64,000 nucleotides of DNA, taken from positions 1-64,000 of the forward strand of contig CAXSZX010000019.1 in assembly GCA_964242115.1 (NCBI GenBank), given 5' to 3'. Source of the DNA: BOG-908 sp964242115. GTDB lineage: Bacteria > Pseudomonadota > Alphaproteobacteria > Acetobacterales > Acetobacteraceae. A program made the position numbers and the translations under genes. Shown one piece after another: positions 9,334 to 18,082 of this stretch; the first letter of the stretch is position 1, and every line of letters begins with the position of its first letter. The notes beneath the pieces were generated by a model that saw nothing but the letters and a program-made list of their open reading frames with translations, made no database searches and had not been told where the DNA came from.

Positions 9334-12300
9334 GCGAGAACGAGATGCACGGGCACGAGGCCGGGCAGGACCGGCCGGGCGCGCCGCACACCACGCAGGC
9401 CGAGGGCGATGGTCCGGAGCAGGCTCGCAACGATAGCCTGGTGCAAGGCGAGCACGGCGCGACCGGCTCGGGTGAGGCGAACGCTTCCCAGGAGGCCGAC
9501 GGGGTGCGGACGAGCGATCCCGCCGGGCGCGCGTCCGGGCTTGAAGCGGCCGAGCCGGGCGGCGCGGTCTCACCGTCCTGCGAAGAGGGCGAGGCTGTAG
9601 CATCGCGGGCGGTGCCTGTGCACGGCCTGGCGGAGTCGCCCGGCAAGGCGCCCACTCAAACCTACGACTCGGACCAAGCTGTGCCCTGGCGAACGGCTGC
9701 CTCGGCGCGGGACCGCGCTCCGTCTTCCGGCGCTGCGCCGACCTCGCTCTACGATATGGACGAGGCTGCAACCCTGCGCGCCGCTGTCCCCCTGCAGAAC
9801 CCGGCGGAGTCACACGGCCGGGTGTCTGCACTTACCTGCAACCCGGATGATGCCGCCGCAGCCTCGCAAGCAGCCGTCTCGGCGCGGGACCGGGCGGAGG
9901 CACAGTTCTCGGCGCCAACCCTGCCCCGCAACGCGGACGAGGTTGCGACTGCGCGCACGGCCGCCGGTCCGCAGGACCTGGCGGAGCAACACGGCCCAGC
10001 GTGTGCCTCGCCGGACGGCAAGCACGAGACGGCGCCCACGCGCGTGGCCACCTCTTGCCCGGGTACCGTGGGGTCGCACGGCCCGCCGTCATCTCCGCCC
10101 GAGGGAAACGACGAGGTCACCAACCTCACGGCCGCTGGCAAGCGCCTGGACGCGGCCGAGGCGGATGGTCCTGCGCCGGCGGCCGACAAAGAGGACGAGG
10201 TGCCAACAACAGCGCTGCGCCCCGCGCCGCGGGCTGCGGCCGTGCCAGGCAGCCAGGCCTCTCTGTCGCCGTCCAGCGAGGACGCGGTCACGATCATGCC
10301 CGTCGCCGGTCTGCCGCATGCGACTGAGGCCGACAGTCCCGCCCCGCCGTCGCCATACGACGAGGACGAAGTTACCGATGCGCTGGTCGCCGCCCCAGCT
10401 CCGGCTGCGGCGGCGCCGGACGGCCCGGCGCACGCGCCCCCCTACGATGAGGACGAGGTCACCACTGTCCTGGTCGCCGCCTCGTCTCCGGCCGCAGAGG
10501 CACCGGACGGCCCGTCGCACGCGCGCCCCTACGACGAAGACGAGGTCACCACCGTCCTGGTTACCGCCTCGTCTCCGGCCGCAGGGGGGCCGGACGACCC
10601 GGCGCACCCGCGCCCCTACGACGAAGACGAGGTGACCACTGTCCTCGTCGCCGCCTCGTCTCCGGCCGCAGAGGGGCCGGACAGCCCGGCGCACCTGCGC
10701 CCTTACGATGAGGACGAGGTCACCACCGTCCTGGTCGCCGCCTTCACTCCTGCTGCGGCTGAGCGGGACGACCAGGTGCACACGCCGGTCCACGACGCGG
10801 ATGAAGTGAACACCGTATCGGTGGCGGCCTCGTCTGGCGCCGCCGAGGAGCCGGACGGCCCGGCGTGCGCGCACCCTTACGACGGGGACGAGGTCACCAC
10901 CGTGCTGGTGTCACCGGTGGAGGACCCAGCCGGCCCTCAGAACCGGACGCCGGCACCCTACGACTCAGACGAGGTGACCACCGTGATGGTCGGCGCTGCC
11001 GGACCCCGCACGGGCGAACCGGCAAGCTCTCCGCCGGCCAGAGTCGCCACCGGGCCTGCCGACGAGCCGGCAAGCAGCGAGGACGACGTGACAACCGTCA
11101 TCGCAGCCGCCGAGCCGGACGAGCGCACCACAGTGGTGCAGACGGAGCCGGCGGCGCTTGGCCCGGCGTTTGGCGCGGCAAACCGCCACACGCCCGGCCA
11201 GCCCTCCGCCAGCCGGACCGATGCCGACGCCGCCTACCCGGAGGCCGGCGCGGCCAGCGCCGCCTCCCCGGCCGCGCACGCCGAAGAGCCCGTCACCGAG
11301 GTGATCCAGGTACCGCGCCCGCCAGGGACGGTCGCGTCGGACCCGGACCGGCACTGGTTCGACGTCGCGTTCTCGCAGTTCATGACCGCGCTGCGGCAGG
11401 ACGAGGCCGGTCGCCCGCGCCCACACGAGGAGCGCCACGCCCTGGCCGCCGCCGCACGCGACACCATCACCCGGGTGGCCATGCAGACCGTGCGCAGCGG
11501 CGAGGGCTGGGCCACCGACACCGTGCTGCAGCCCGACCAGCTGCTGGCCAACACCTACACGGTGCGCTCGCTGATCGCGCGTGGCGGCATCGGCGAGATC
11601 TACCGCGTCCGCCACCGCGACCTGAAGACCGAGCACGCCATCAAGATACTGCTGCCGCACTACGCGCTCGACGCCACCATGCAGACGCTGATGCTGGACG
11701 AGGCGCGGCTGCTGCGCCGCGTGCAGCACGAGGCAGTGGTGCGCGCGCAGGACCTGCTGCGCGACGCCGACGGCCGGCCGATGCTGGTGATGGACTACAT
11801 ACGCGGCCGCACGCTCGCCAGCCGCCTGCGCGAAAGCCAGCTCTCCGCGCCCGAAGTGCTGGCGCTGACACGCAGGCTGGCCGAGGGCCTGTCCGCCATC
11901 CACGCCACCGGCATCGTCCACCAGGACATCTCTCCGGACAACATCATCCTGGCAGAGGACAGCTGCGCCACGGCCACCATCATCGATTTCGGCCTGGCAC
12001 GGGTGATCGGCGCCGGGCGGGACACCCACCGCAACCTGGACTTTGCCGGCAAATACTCGTGGTCCTCGCCCGAGCAGCTCTCTGGCCGGCCGGCCGCGGT
12101 GGACGCACGCTCCGACCTCTACAGCCTGGGGCTGATCCTGGCCGCGGCCACGCGCGGCTACCGGCTGGAAATGGGCAACGACCTGGAAAGCGCACGCGCG
12201 GCACGGCGCACGGTGCCGTCGCTGAGCGGGGTGGAGGAGCCGATGCGCGGTCTGCTGGCACGGCTGCTGGCGCCGGCGCCGGACGCACGGCTTGCGTCGG

Positions 12301-12368
12301 CGAGCGAGATACATGGGATGCTGGAGACGAAACGGGTGAGCTGGTGGCGGGGGTGGCTGGGGATGTAA
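9330..12368 (+). CDS. T6SS-linked Ser/Thr protein kinase (PpkA-like) with tandem acidic-TTV motif array
   Basis: A 1012-residue protein beginning in a four-base overlap with the phosphatase. The C-terminal 260 residues are a Hanks-type kinase: AIKIL (ATP-site Lys), the catalytic loop HQDISPDN (Asp kept, the usual Arg before it replaced by Gln), and DFGLAR. The N-terminal two thirds are low-complexity, rich in Pro, Ala, Glu and Asp, and hold about ten copies of a DEDEVTTVLV-type motif in a 29-residue period plus older degenerate copies further upstream. There is no transmembrane helix, and the kinase lies at the C-terminus, unlike classical PpkA. The position in the T6SS operon beside PppA and TagH supports a PpkA role. 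That the repeated threonines are phospho-sites read by the TagH FHA domain is inference. Confidence 0.85.
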   Translation: MSENEMHGHEAGQDRPGAPHTTQAEGDGPEQARNDSLVQGEHGATGSGEANASQEADGVRTSDPAGRASGLEAAEPGGAVSPSCEEGEAVASRAVPVHGLAESPGKAPTQTYDSDQAVPWRTAASARDRAPSSGAAPTSLYDMDEAATLRAAVPLQNPAESHGRVSALTCNPDDAAAASQAAVSARDRAEAQFSAPTLPRNADEVATARTAAGPQDLAEQHGPACASPDGKHETAPTRVATSCPGTVGSHGPPSSPPEGNDEVTNLTAAGKRLDAAEADGPAPAADKEDEVPTTALRPAPRAAAVPGSQASLSPSSEDAVTIMPVAGLPHATEADSPAPPSPYDEDEVTDALVAAPAPAAAAPDGPAHAPPYDEDEVTTVLVAASSPAAEAPDGPSHARPYDEDEVTTVLVTASSPAAGGPDDPAHPRPYDEDEVTTVLVAASSPAAEGPDSPAHLRPYDEDEVTTVLVAAFTPAAAERDDQVHTPVHDADEVNTVSVAASSGAAEEPDGPACAHPYDGDEVTTVLVSPVEDPAGPQNRTPAPYDSDEVTTVMVGAAGPRTGEPASSPPARVATGPADEPASSEDDVTTVIAAAEPDERTTVVQTEPAALGPAFGAANRHTPGQPSASRTDADAAYPEAGAASAASPAAHAEEPVTEVIQVPRPPGTVASDPDRHWFDVAFSQFMTALRQDEAGRPRPHEERHALAAAARDTITRVAMQTVRSGEGWATDTVLQPDQLLANTYTVRSLIARGGIGEIYRVRHRDLKTEHAIKILLPHYALDATMQTLMLDEARLLRRVQHEAVVRAQDLLRDADGRPMLVMDYIRGRTLASRLRESQLSAPEVLALTRRLAEGLSAIHATGIVHQDISPDNIILAEDSCATATIIDFGLARVIGAGRDTHRNLDFAGKYSWSSPEQLSGRPAAVDARSDLYSLGLILAAATRGYRLEMGNDLESARAARRTVPSLSGVEEPMRGLLARLLAPAPDARLASASEIHGMLETKRVSWWRGWLGM
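10350..10990 (+). repeat. Coding tandem repeat, 87-bp (29-residue) unit in the T6SS kinase gene
   Basis: The codon for the Tyr (or His) that opens each motif falls at 10356, 10443, 10530, 10617, 10704, 10791 and 10878, exactly 87 bases apart, then at 10959. Each unit encodes a variable Ala/Pro linker and the motif PYDEDEVTTVLV or a close variant. Partial copies (EDDVTTVI, DERTTVV) follow, and weaker ones precede from about 9660. Confidence 0.93.
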
Positions 12369-12454
12369 GGCCGTGTCCGCTTGAAACATCGCCCTGCGGC
12401 CACCGAACACGGTTTGTCTGCGCTCATGGCCACGAGCATCGCTGTTGGCGTGAG

Positions 12455-12515
12455 GCAAGCAAGGCCTTCTTTTTCGAGAAAAAGAAGCAAAAAGCTTTTG
12501 GTGCGGCTGTCGCGG
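12455..12515 (+). repeat. Cloverleaf repeat R3, left arm and half core only
   Basis: GCAAGCAAGGCCTTC hairpin followed by AAAAAGCTTTTG and GGCTGTCGCGGA; no right arm follows directly. The nearest right arm begins about 240 bases downstream. Confidence 0.8.
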
Positions 12516-12755
12516 ACGGCTGAAACGATGCGCTTTTCCTCGAACCATTGAACTCGTGTCAGACTCTCAGAAACGGTCACCGAACATCAGAGAGCAAGAC
12601 CGTTTGCCTGCGATCAACTTCCATGAATTGCTGTCGCGGCGTTTCCCTTATGTTGAACCAGTCGCCCTAAGCACTGACTGTAGAACGCAAGACTGGCTGT
12701 TCCTATGGGCGAACACAGGAGACTTCGGTTCCTTTGGGTGTAGGGCGCGGGAGAG

Positions 12756-12813
12756 ACCGCGACAGCAGAATCAAAAGTATCTTGTTGCTTTTCGAAAAAA
12801 GCAGGCCTTGCTT
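12756..12813 (+). repeat. Cloverleaf repeat R4, right arm only
   Basis: CCGCGACAGCAGAATCAAAAG followed by a TTGCTTTTCGAAAAAAGCA hairpin and GGCCTTGCTT. It may be the partner of R3, with about 240 bases of extra DNA between. Confidence 0.78.
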
Positions 12814-12867
12814 TCTCTTCGCCAACCAGAAACACATCCGCCCGGGACAACGACCGGTGCACGTAGG

Positions 12868-12987
12868 GAAAACAGTTTTTTCGAGAGGCAGAACCAAAGT
12901 TTCTTTCATAAGCTGTACGCTGCAGGAGAGTGCGCGACAACAGAGACAAAAGCTCTGCTTCTTTTTCTCGAAAAAGAAGGCCTTGCT
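12868..12987 (+). repeat. Cloverleaf intergenic repeat, unit R5 (degenerate)
   Basis: The left arm is decayed (CAGTTTTTTCGAGAGGCAGAACC). The right arm is well kept (GACAAAAGCTCTGCTTC, CTCGAAAAAGAAGGCCTTGC). The core has GCGCGACAACAGAG. Confidence 0.75.
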
Positions 12988-13038
12988 CTCTCGCCGCATC
13001 GCACGGGTCAGTGTTTCGCCCCAGTGATGTCACACCCG

Positions 13039-13090
13039 AGAGGACAAAAGCTTTTTTGGTCCCGTTTTTCAAAAAAGAATTGCTTGTCTT
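13039..13090 (+). repeat. Cloverleaf repeat R6, right arm only
   Basis: GAGGACAAAAGCTTTTTTGG, then a short T/A hairpin and GAATTGCTTG. No matching left arm is adjacent. Confidence 0.7.
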
Positions 13091-13102
13091 GCCTGTCACG
13101 GG

Positions 13103-15319
13103 TCAAGGCTTAGGCACGCTGGTGTTGCTACTCCCAACATCGTAACGCCGCTCGACATGTCCGTTGAGCTGCGAGGGGTAGAAGTAAACCTCCCGCAACT
13201 GCCCCGACGCATATCGCCCCGCCTGGTCGCCGAAATGCGCCGACGCCGGATCGCCGCTCTCACCGCCCGCGGTCACCGCCACAGCGCGCACATGCTCGCC
13301 GAACTCCACCGCGGCGACGAAGCTGTTGCCGCTCTCGCCGTAGCGTTTCTTCAGCTCCGGGTGCGGCCGGCCGGCGATCGACGCGAGCGAACCCCATTGC
13401 CCGGACGTGAACCCCACCGGCAGGCTCGGCGCCGCGTCGTCGTAGGTCTGCACGATGTCGTCGGTGCGGCGCTGAAAGCGGTTGATGTCGCCCCAGCGCA
13501 CGCGCCAGGTGCCCCACTTCTGCGTAAGCTGGTCGGATGCGGTGGCGAGCGCCTCGAGCATCTGCGCCGGTGTCGCGTGTGCAAGCACCGCGTGGTAGTC
13601 GGCGAAGCTGCCACCATGTGCGGGCACGCCGGCGCCGCGCCACAGCGCCTCGCCCCACAGCACGGCCAGCGTGGTGGGCACCGAGTCCGCCGACCAGAGA
13701 CGGTCCCACTGCCGAATGAGGGTGATTTGCTCCGCAAGCCTGGCTTTCTGTGGATCGCCGGGCGCGGCCTTGTCGTAGGCGGCGAGCAGGCGCGGAATCA
13801 GCAGGTCGAAGCCGGGCTGGCGCGGGTCGAACGCAGCGGCGACCAGAGCTTCCAGTGTAAAACCCGTGTGTCCTGCAAGCAGCATCTGCGCGTGCAGGCC
13901 GCGCATGTTCTCGCCGACCGTGTCCATCGTGCGCGGATAGTCGGCGCGCCGCGGACTGTCCGGACCGGCGGCGCTGTACGGCCAGTCGTTAGTGTTCTGT
14001 ATCCAGCCAGACGCTGGGTTGTGCACGTGCGGCAACTTGGCGAGGTCGGTGAGGCCGTGCCAGTCGGTTTGCGGATCGGCGCCGTCCACCGGCTGCGTGT
14101 AGTCGAACCGGTCGTCGCGGTTCGGCGCGAATTGCGGGTGCAGGTAAGCGATGGTCCCGTCCGCGTCGGCATACACCGTGTTGTTCGACGTGTTGGCCTG
14201 CAGCTGCATCACCTTCATGTATCCGTCATAGTCGTGCGCTTTCGTCAGCAGGTAAGACTCCTCCAGCGCCTCGACGGGACGGAACATCATCGCCTCGGCA
14301 ACCCAGCGCCCGTCCGCGGTCTTGCCGACGATCGGCCCGTGATGCGTCTTGTAAATCGTGAAGGTTTTCGATCCGAGACCGCCGCTCGGCAACTTGTAGG
14401 ACAGTGACACCTGCGACGCCCGCACCGGCCGCATCTCGCTGCCATAGCGGTACACCAGGCGGCCGTCCTTGTGCGTGACGTCCTCGAGGAACGAGTCCAC
14501 CGCGTCGGCCGTGCTGGAGGTGTGCATCCAGCCGACACGCTCGTTGAAACCCTGATAAACGAAGAACTGCCCCCAGGTCGCCGCGCCGTAGGCGTTCAGC
14601 CCCTCGTCGCTGGTCACCTGCAGCTCGGCGCGGAAGTAGAACGACGTGTGCGGGTTGATCAGCAGCAGCGCGTGGTGGTCGCGCGTCTTGCCAGGTGCGA
14701 TGGCGATGCCGTTGGACCCGGTGGGCTCGCCGGTGGGCGCGTAGCGGTCGTCCAACGCCGCGTAGGTCGGCAGCCCGTAGAAGCTGGCGAGCTCCGGCAA
14801 CTTGATCCGCTCGATGTCGCCGCCGATGCTGCCTTCGGAAAACGCCAGCGCCATCCAGGGCTCGAAATGCTTCAGCACGCGCGGCTTCACGTCAGGATGA
14901 GTGGCGAGGAAAACGTTCAGCCCGTCCGCCCATGCGTCCATCAGCGCACGCAGCCAATCCGGACTCCGGCCGTAGCGCGCCTGCAAGTCGAAGGAATCCA
15001 CGTAGAGGCGCGCACGCAAATCCTCGGCCAAAGCGCGCTCGCCCTCCGCCTCGCTGAGGCGGCCAAGGGCCACCAGGTAGTTAGTCTCGATGCGGTTGAA
15101 GTCGTCCTCGGCCTGCGCGTAGACCATGCCGAAAACGGCCTGCGCGTCCGTGTGGCCGTGTACGTGGGCGATGCCCCAGTTGTCTCGGGTAATGACGACC
15201 TGCACGGGCGAGGCAGCCGTCAAAGCAAGAAGAAGCAAGGCCTTCTTTTTTGAAAAAAAGAAGCAAAAAACTTTTGCTTCCTGGCGCAGGTCGAAACGAC
15301 TCGTTTCAGCCCGCGACAC
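13103..15319 (-). CDS. Penicillin acylase family (Ntn-hydrolase), exported
   Basis: An N-terminal-nucleophile amidase related to penicillin, cephalosporin and acyl-homoserine-lactone acylases; the substrate cannot be told from sequence. The mature start VVITRDNWGIAHVHG is typical of the family. Gly-Ser-Asn in TGSNGIAIAPGKT is the expected autocleavage point, the Ser becoming the nucleophile of the beta chain. WGDINRFQ and YGESGNSFV near the C-terminus also fit. The 5' end is odd: signal-peptide sequence SKKKALLLLALTAAS is encoded partly by repeat R7, and no ATG is in place. The GTG at 15319 is used here; TTG at 15238 is the latest possible start, and the frame stays open to 15355. Function class is firm, the start is not. 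Confidence 0.88.
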   Translation of the reverse strand: MSRAETSRFDLRQEAKVFCFFFSKKKALLLLALTAASPVQVVITRDNWGIAHVHGHTDAQAVFGMVYAQAEDDFNRIETNYLVALGRLSEAEGERALAEDLRARLYVDSFDLQARYGRSPDWLRALMDAWADGLNVFLATHPDVKPRVLKHFEPWMALAFSEGSIGGDIERIKLPELASFYGLPTYAALDDRYAPTGEPTGSNGIAIAPGKTRDHHALLLINPHTSFYFRAELQVTSDEGLNAYGAATWGQFFVYQGFNERVGWMHTSSTADAVDSFLEDVTHKDGRLVYRYGSEMRPVRASQVSLSYKLPSGGLGSKTFTIYKTHHGPIVGKTADGRWVAEAMMFRPVEALEESYLLTKAHDYDGYMKVMQLQANTSNNTVYADADGTIAYLHPQFAPNRDDRFDYTQPVDGADPQTDWHGLTDLAKLPHVHNPASGWIQNTNDWPYSAAGPDSPRRADYPRTMDTVGENMRGLHAQMLLAGHTGFTLEALVAAAFDPRQPGFDLLIPRLLAAYDKAAPGDPQKARLAEQITLIRQWDRLWSADSVPTTLAVLWGEALWRGAGVPAHGGSFADYHAVLAHATPAQMLEALATASDQLTQKWGTWRVRWGDINRFQRRTDDIVQTYDDAAPSLPVGFTSGQWGSLASIAGRPHPELKKRYGESGNSFVAAVEFGEHVRAVAVTAGGESGDPASAHFGDQAGRYASGQLREVYFYPSQLNGHVERRYDVGSSNTSVPKP

Positions 15320-15369
15320 CTGAGGGGATAAAAGTTTTTTGTTCTTTTTTTTCAAAAAAGAAAGCCTTC
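15233..15369 (+). repeat. Cloverleaf intergenic repeat, unit R7, forming the acylase 5' end
   Basis: Complete unit filling the whole gap between the amidohydrolase start side and the acylase: it begins inside the acylase signal-peptide coding region and ends one base before the amidohydrolase stop codon. Left arm GGCCTTC...GAAGC; right arm GTTC...GAAAG. Confidence 0.9.
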
Positions 15370-16659
15370 CTAGCGCTTAAAAACCTGCCCAGCCTTCATC
15401 ACGAACCCCACCCGCTCTACCACGCCCACATCCTGCGTAGGATCTCCCGGCACCGCCACCAGATCGGCCTGGTACCCCGCCCTGACCCGCCCAAGATCGC
15501 CGTCGTGGCCGAGTATCTTCGCGTCCGTAGCCGTCGCCGCCGTCAGCGCCTGCACCGGCGTCATGCCGTCACGCACCAGCCACTCCAGCTCGCGCCAATT
15601 CGTGCCGTGGGTGAACACGCCCACGTCGCTGCCCAGGCCGATAGTGACGCCGCTCGCCAGCGCCGCACGAAACGCGGCCGCCGCTACCTGCATCGCGTGC
15701 GTTGGCGGTCCCTTGCCCGGAACGTAGTGCTGGAAGTACTCACTGGTGGCTTCCACCGCGGTCAGCGTCGGCAGATAGGCGATGCCCTTCTCCGCCATTG
15801 CGTGGAACAGCGCCGCGTTGCCGCCGTAGCCGTGCTCGATGGTGTTGACCCCAGCGTCGATTGCGCGGCGCATACCTTCCGCGGTGGTGGCGTGCACGGC
15901 CACGGGGCGGTCCAGCCCGTGCGCGGCCTGCACGGCGGCGCGCATCTCCTCGGTGGAGAGCGTGGCCACCGCCTCGCCGCCGGGGCCGGCGCGGTAGTCG
16001 GCGTAGAGCTTGATCCAGTCTGCACCGCGGGCCGCCTGCTCGCGCACGGCACGCACGATGCTGTCCGTGCCGCTCACCTCCTGCGCGCCCTGCGGCAGGT
16101 CCACGTCCGGCCGCCAGCTTCCCACCGCCGGCCCGTAGGCGCCCTCCGCCACGATAGCGCGGGTGGCCACGAACAGCCGCGGGCCAGGAATGATCCCCTC
16201 CTCGATCGCGCGCTTGACCGACACGTCGGCGTAGCCCGCGCCCTCGGTGCCGAGGTCGCGCAGCGTGGTGAAGCCGGCCATCAGCGTGGCGGTGGCCTGC
16301 CGCCCGGCGCGCAACGTGCGGTACGGCACCGGCTCGCGCAGCACCTGGTCGTCCCACAGCGCCTCGTCGTAGGGGTGCAGCAGCAGGTGGGAGTGGATGT
16401 CCATCAGCCCGGGGATCAGCGTCTGGTTTGGCAGGTCGATCGTCCCTGCACCTGGCGGGGCGGCGACCGCGGCCGCCGGGCCCACGGCCGCGATGTTGGC
16501 GCCGGTGACCAGCACCACCCAGCCCTGGTGGACGGGTTCACCCGCCGTCCAAACCGCAGCCGGGCGCAGCAGGGTGGAGCGGGCCGTCTCGGCCCCGGCC
16601 TGCGCGGTCGCGGCCACCAGGAACGCTGCACAGACCGCGCCGAGCCGGAAGACCTTCAC
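15370..16659 (-). CDS. Exported metal-dependent amidohydrolase
   Basis: A 429-residue amidohydrolase-superfamily enzyme of the imidazolonepropionase/prolidase-like group; the substrate is unknown. Visible metal and catalytic motifs are DIHSH, the IKLYAD lysine (likely carboxylated), VAVHATT, IEHGYG and LGSDVG, in the expected order. A signal peptide (FRLGAVCAAFLVAATAQAGA) indicates export. The GTG at 16659 is preceded by GGAGAGC about ten bases upstream and places the signal peptide at the start; a longer frame reaches 16725 without a better site. It lies upstream of the acylase on the same strand, with repeat R7 between, so both may act in periplasmic amide or peptide breakdown. Confidence 0.88.
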   Translation of the reverse strand: MKVFRLGAVCAAFLVAATAQAGAETARSTLLRPAAVWTAGEPVHQGWVVLVTGANIAAVGPAAAVAAPPGAGTIDLPNQTLIPGLMDIHSHLLLHPYDEALWDDQVLREPVPYRTLRAGRQATATLMAGFTTLRDLGTEGAGYADVSVKRAIEEGIIPGPRLFVATRAIVAEGAYGPAVGSWRPDVDLPQGAQEVSGTDSIVRAVREQAARGADWIKLYADYRAGPGGEAVATLSTEEMRAAVQAAHGLDRPVAVHATTAEGMRRAIDAGVNTIEHGYGGNAALFHAMAEKGIAYLPTLTAVEATSEYFQHYVPGKGPPTHAMQVAAAAFRAALASGVTIGLGSDVGVFTHGTNWRELEWLVRDGMTPVQALTAATATDAKILGHDGDLGRVRAGYQADLVAVPGDPTQDVGVVERVGFVMKAGQVFKR

Positions 16660-16723
16660 CCGTTTTGCTCTCCGCCACGTGCGGGCGGAGCGTAGGTGCG
16701 CTGGGCAAGGAGGGCAACGCTCC

Positions 16724-16861
16724 AAGCGAGCGGTTCTTTTTTGAAATAACCAGAAAACTTTTGTTCCCGTCGGGCGTGCCGGGTTGACGCGTGTCGTTCA
16801 GCATTCCGCGACAGCGAGCGCAAAAAGCTTTTGCTTCTTCTCGAAAAAGAACGCCTTGCTT
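16724..16861 (+). repeat. Cloverleaf intergenic repeat, unit R8
   Basis: Left arm GCGAGCGGTTC with a damaged hairpin, AAAACTTTTG, core CCGCGACAGC, right arm GCTTCTTCTCGAAAAAGAACGCC. Lies between the GIN-domain gene and the amidohydrolase gene, both on the minus strand. Confidence 0.83.
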
Positions 16862-16868
16862 CCTTTCT

Positions 16869-17651
16869 TCAGTCCCCCACGGTAACCACCCCCACCCCGC
16901 TCACGTCCTTGTCCAGCCGCCCGGTCACCCGGGCAAAATGCACCGCCCCCACGCCGGACAGGTCCACCTTCGCGTCGCCGACCGTGGCACCGAACTGCGC
17001 GTGCCCGGCGCCGCTCTGGTCCAGCGTGAGGCTGCCGACCTGGCCGGCGTCCACGCGGATCTCGCCGGCGCCGGAGAGGCTCACCGCTAGGCTGGGCATG
17101 TCCGCGCGTCCCACCTCGATGCGGCCATGGCCGGACAGGTCGAGCCGCGCCGAACCGCTGGCCTGCTGCACCGAGATGGCGCCGGACCCCGACAGCTGCA
17201 CCGAAAGCATGCTCGCTTCGGCTGCTTCGACGTCCGCGGCGCCGGACAGGTCTATTTTTAACGGCCCGGCGACGGGCCCGATGACGTAACGGGTGGCGCC
17301 CGAGGCGTCGATGTCGAGCGGGAAGCCGGCGGGCACGCGCACTGAGACGTCCAGCGTCGGCTGGAAGTAGGGCGTCGGCTGCCAGCAAGTACCCGGTCGG
17401 TTGCGGATGGTGGCAGCCCGGCGGCTTTCCAGGACCAGCCGGTCCAGCTCCTGCTGGTTTTCCGCGCTGGCCTGCACCACCGCCCGGCCGTGCAGCGCCG
17501 CGTCCGGCTGGATGTCCACACGGCGCATGCAGCTGCCGTCGAGCGACAGGCTGGCACCCGTCAGCGCGGTTTGCAGCGTGGCCGCCTGCGCCTGCTGTTG
17601 CAGGGCAGCAGCGACGAGCCAGACGGTGAGAACGACAGAACGATGCAGCAC
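16869..17651 (-). CDS. Exported protein with GIN domain (DUF2807-like beta repeats)
   Basis: A 260-residue exported protein with an N-terminal signal peptide (VVLTVWLVAAALQQQAQA). Residues about 110-255 are a chain of short beta repeats with the signature SGAG, SGSG, SGHG and SGVG every 15-20 residues, typical of the 'head GIN' or DUF2807 adhesin-like domain, thought to form a beta helix. Function is unknown for the family. The start is a GTG at 17651 with AGGGG about six bases upstream. Single gene, flanked by repeats R8 and R9. Confidence 0.8.
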   Translation of the reverse strand: MLHRSVVLTVWLVAAALQQQAQAATLQTALTGASLSLDGSCMRRVDIQPDAALHGRAVVQASAENQQELDRLVLESRRAATIRNRPGTCWQPTPYFQPTLDVSVRVPAGFPLDIDASGATRYVIGPVAGPLKIDLSGAADVEAAEASMLSVQLSGSGAISVQQASGSARLDLSGHGRIEVGRADMPSLAVSLSGAGEIRVDAGQVGSLTLDQSGAGHAQFGATVGDAKVDLSGVGAVHFARVTGRLDKDVSGVGVVTVGD

Positions 17652-18082
17652 GGCGCGACCCCTGAGTTGTGGCTTGTATCTGATTTTGCAGAGAGCGTGC
17701 CAACGACCAAACCATTGATGTTACAAAGTATTTTACCATCAGGCAGTATGGCCGGCCGGCATGTTTCGCCACATCCTGACGCGAACCGCCACGTCACAGA
17801 CGAGCGGGCCCGCTAACATTGAAGACTCGACCTCCTGGCATCTGACAAGCAAGCCAAGCGGTCCTTTGTTTAAAACCAAATTCTTGTCTCCTTGAGCGCG
17901 TGCTGCAGACCTCTCCGCGACAGCAGGACCAAAAGTCTTTTGCTTTTTTTCTTCAGATAAGAAGGCCTTGCCTTACCAGGTGTCGGGAGCCCGCCGACCC
18001 AAAACGCGACCACGCATCACGATTTGATGTTGCAACGTATTTCCGCATGGTGTTAGCTGCTTTCGATACGGGAGCGTGCCAA
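17652..18082. other. Divergent intergenic region, 431 bases
   Basis: Lies between two genes pointing away from each other, so promoters for both are expected here. An AT-rich patch around 17700-17745 (TGATGTTACAAAGTATTTT) is a plausible promoter area. The rest is degenerate repeat R9. No gene seen. Confidence 0.6.
17847..17973 (+). repeat. Cloverleaf intergenic repeat, unit R9 (degenerate)
   Basis: CAAGCCAAGCGGTCC, a decayed left hairpin, core TCCGCGACAGCAGGACCAAAAG, right arm ending GAAGGCCTTGCC. Several stem pairs are lost, suggesting an old copy. Confidence 0.72.

Larger units (their letters stand above)
12369..13102. other. Gene-free region of 734 bases with four clustered repeat pieces
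   Basis: Between the end of the T6SS kinase gene and the convergent acylase gene. I see no coding sequence: the open frames here run through repeat arms and match nothing I recognise. It contains a left arm (12455), a right arm (12756), a complete degenerate unit (12868) and another right arm (13039), suggesting repeated insertion or a unit split by inserted DNA. Confidence 0.75.

Noticed and set aside
12556..13113. Open frame of 185 codons in the gene-free region after the T6SS kinase
   Set aside because: It reads through repeat arms (Phe- and Lys-rich stretches) and matches nothing recognisable. It is better explained as repeats.
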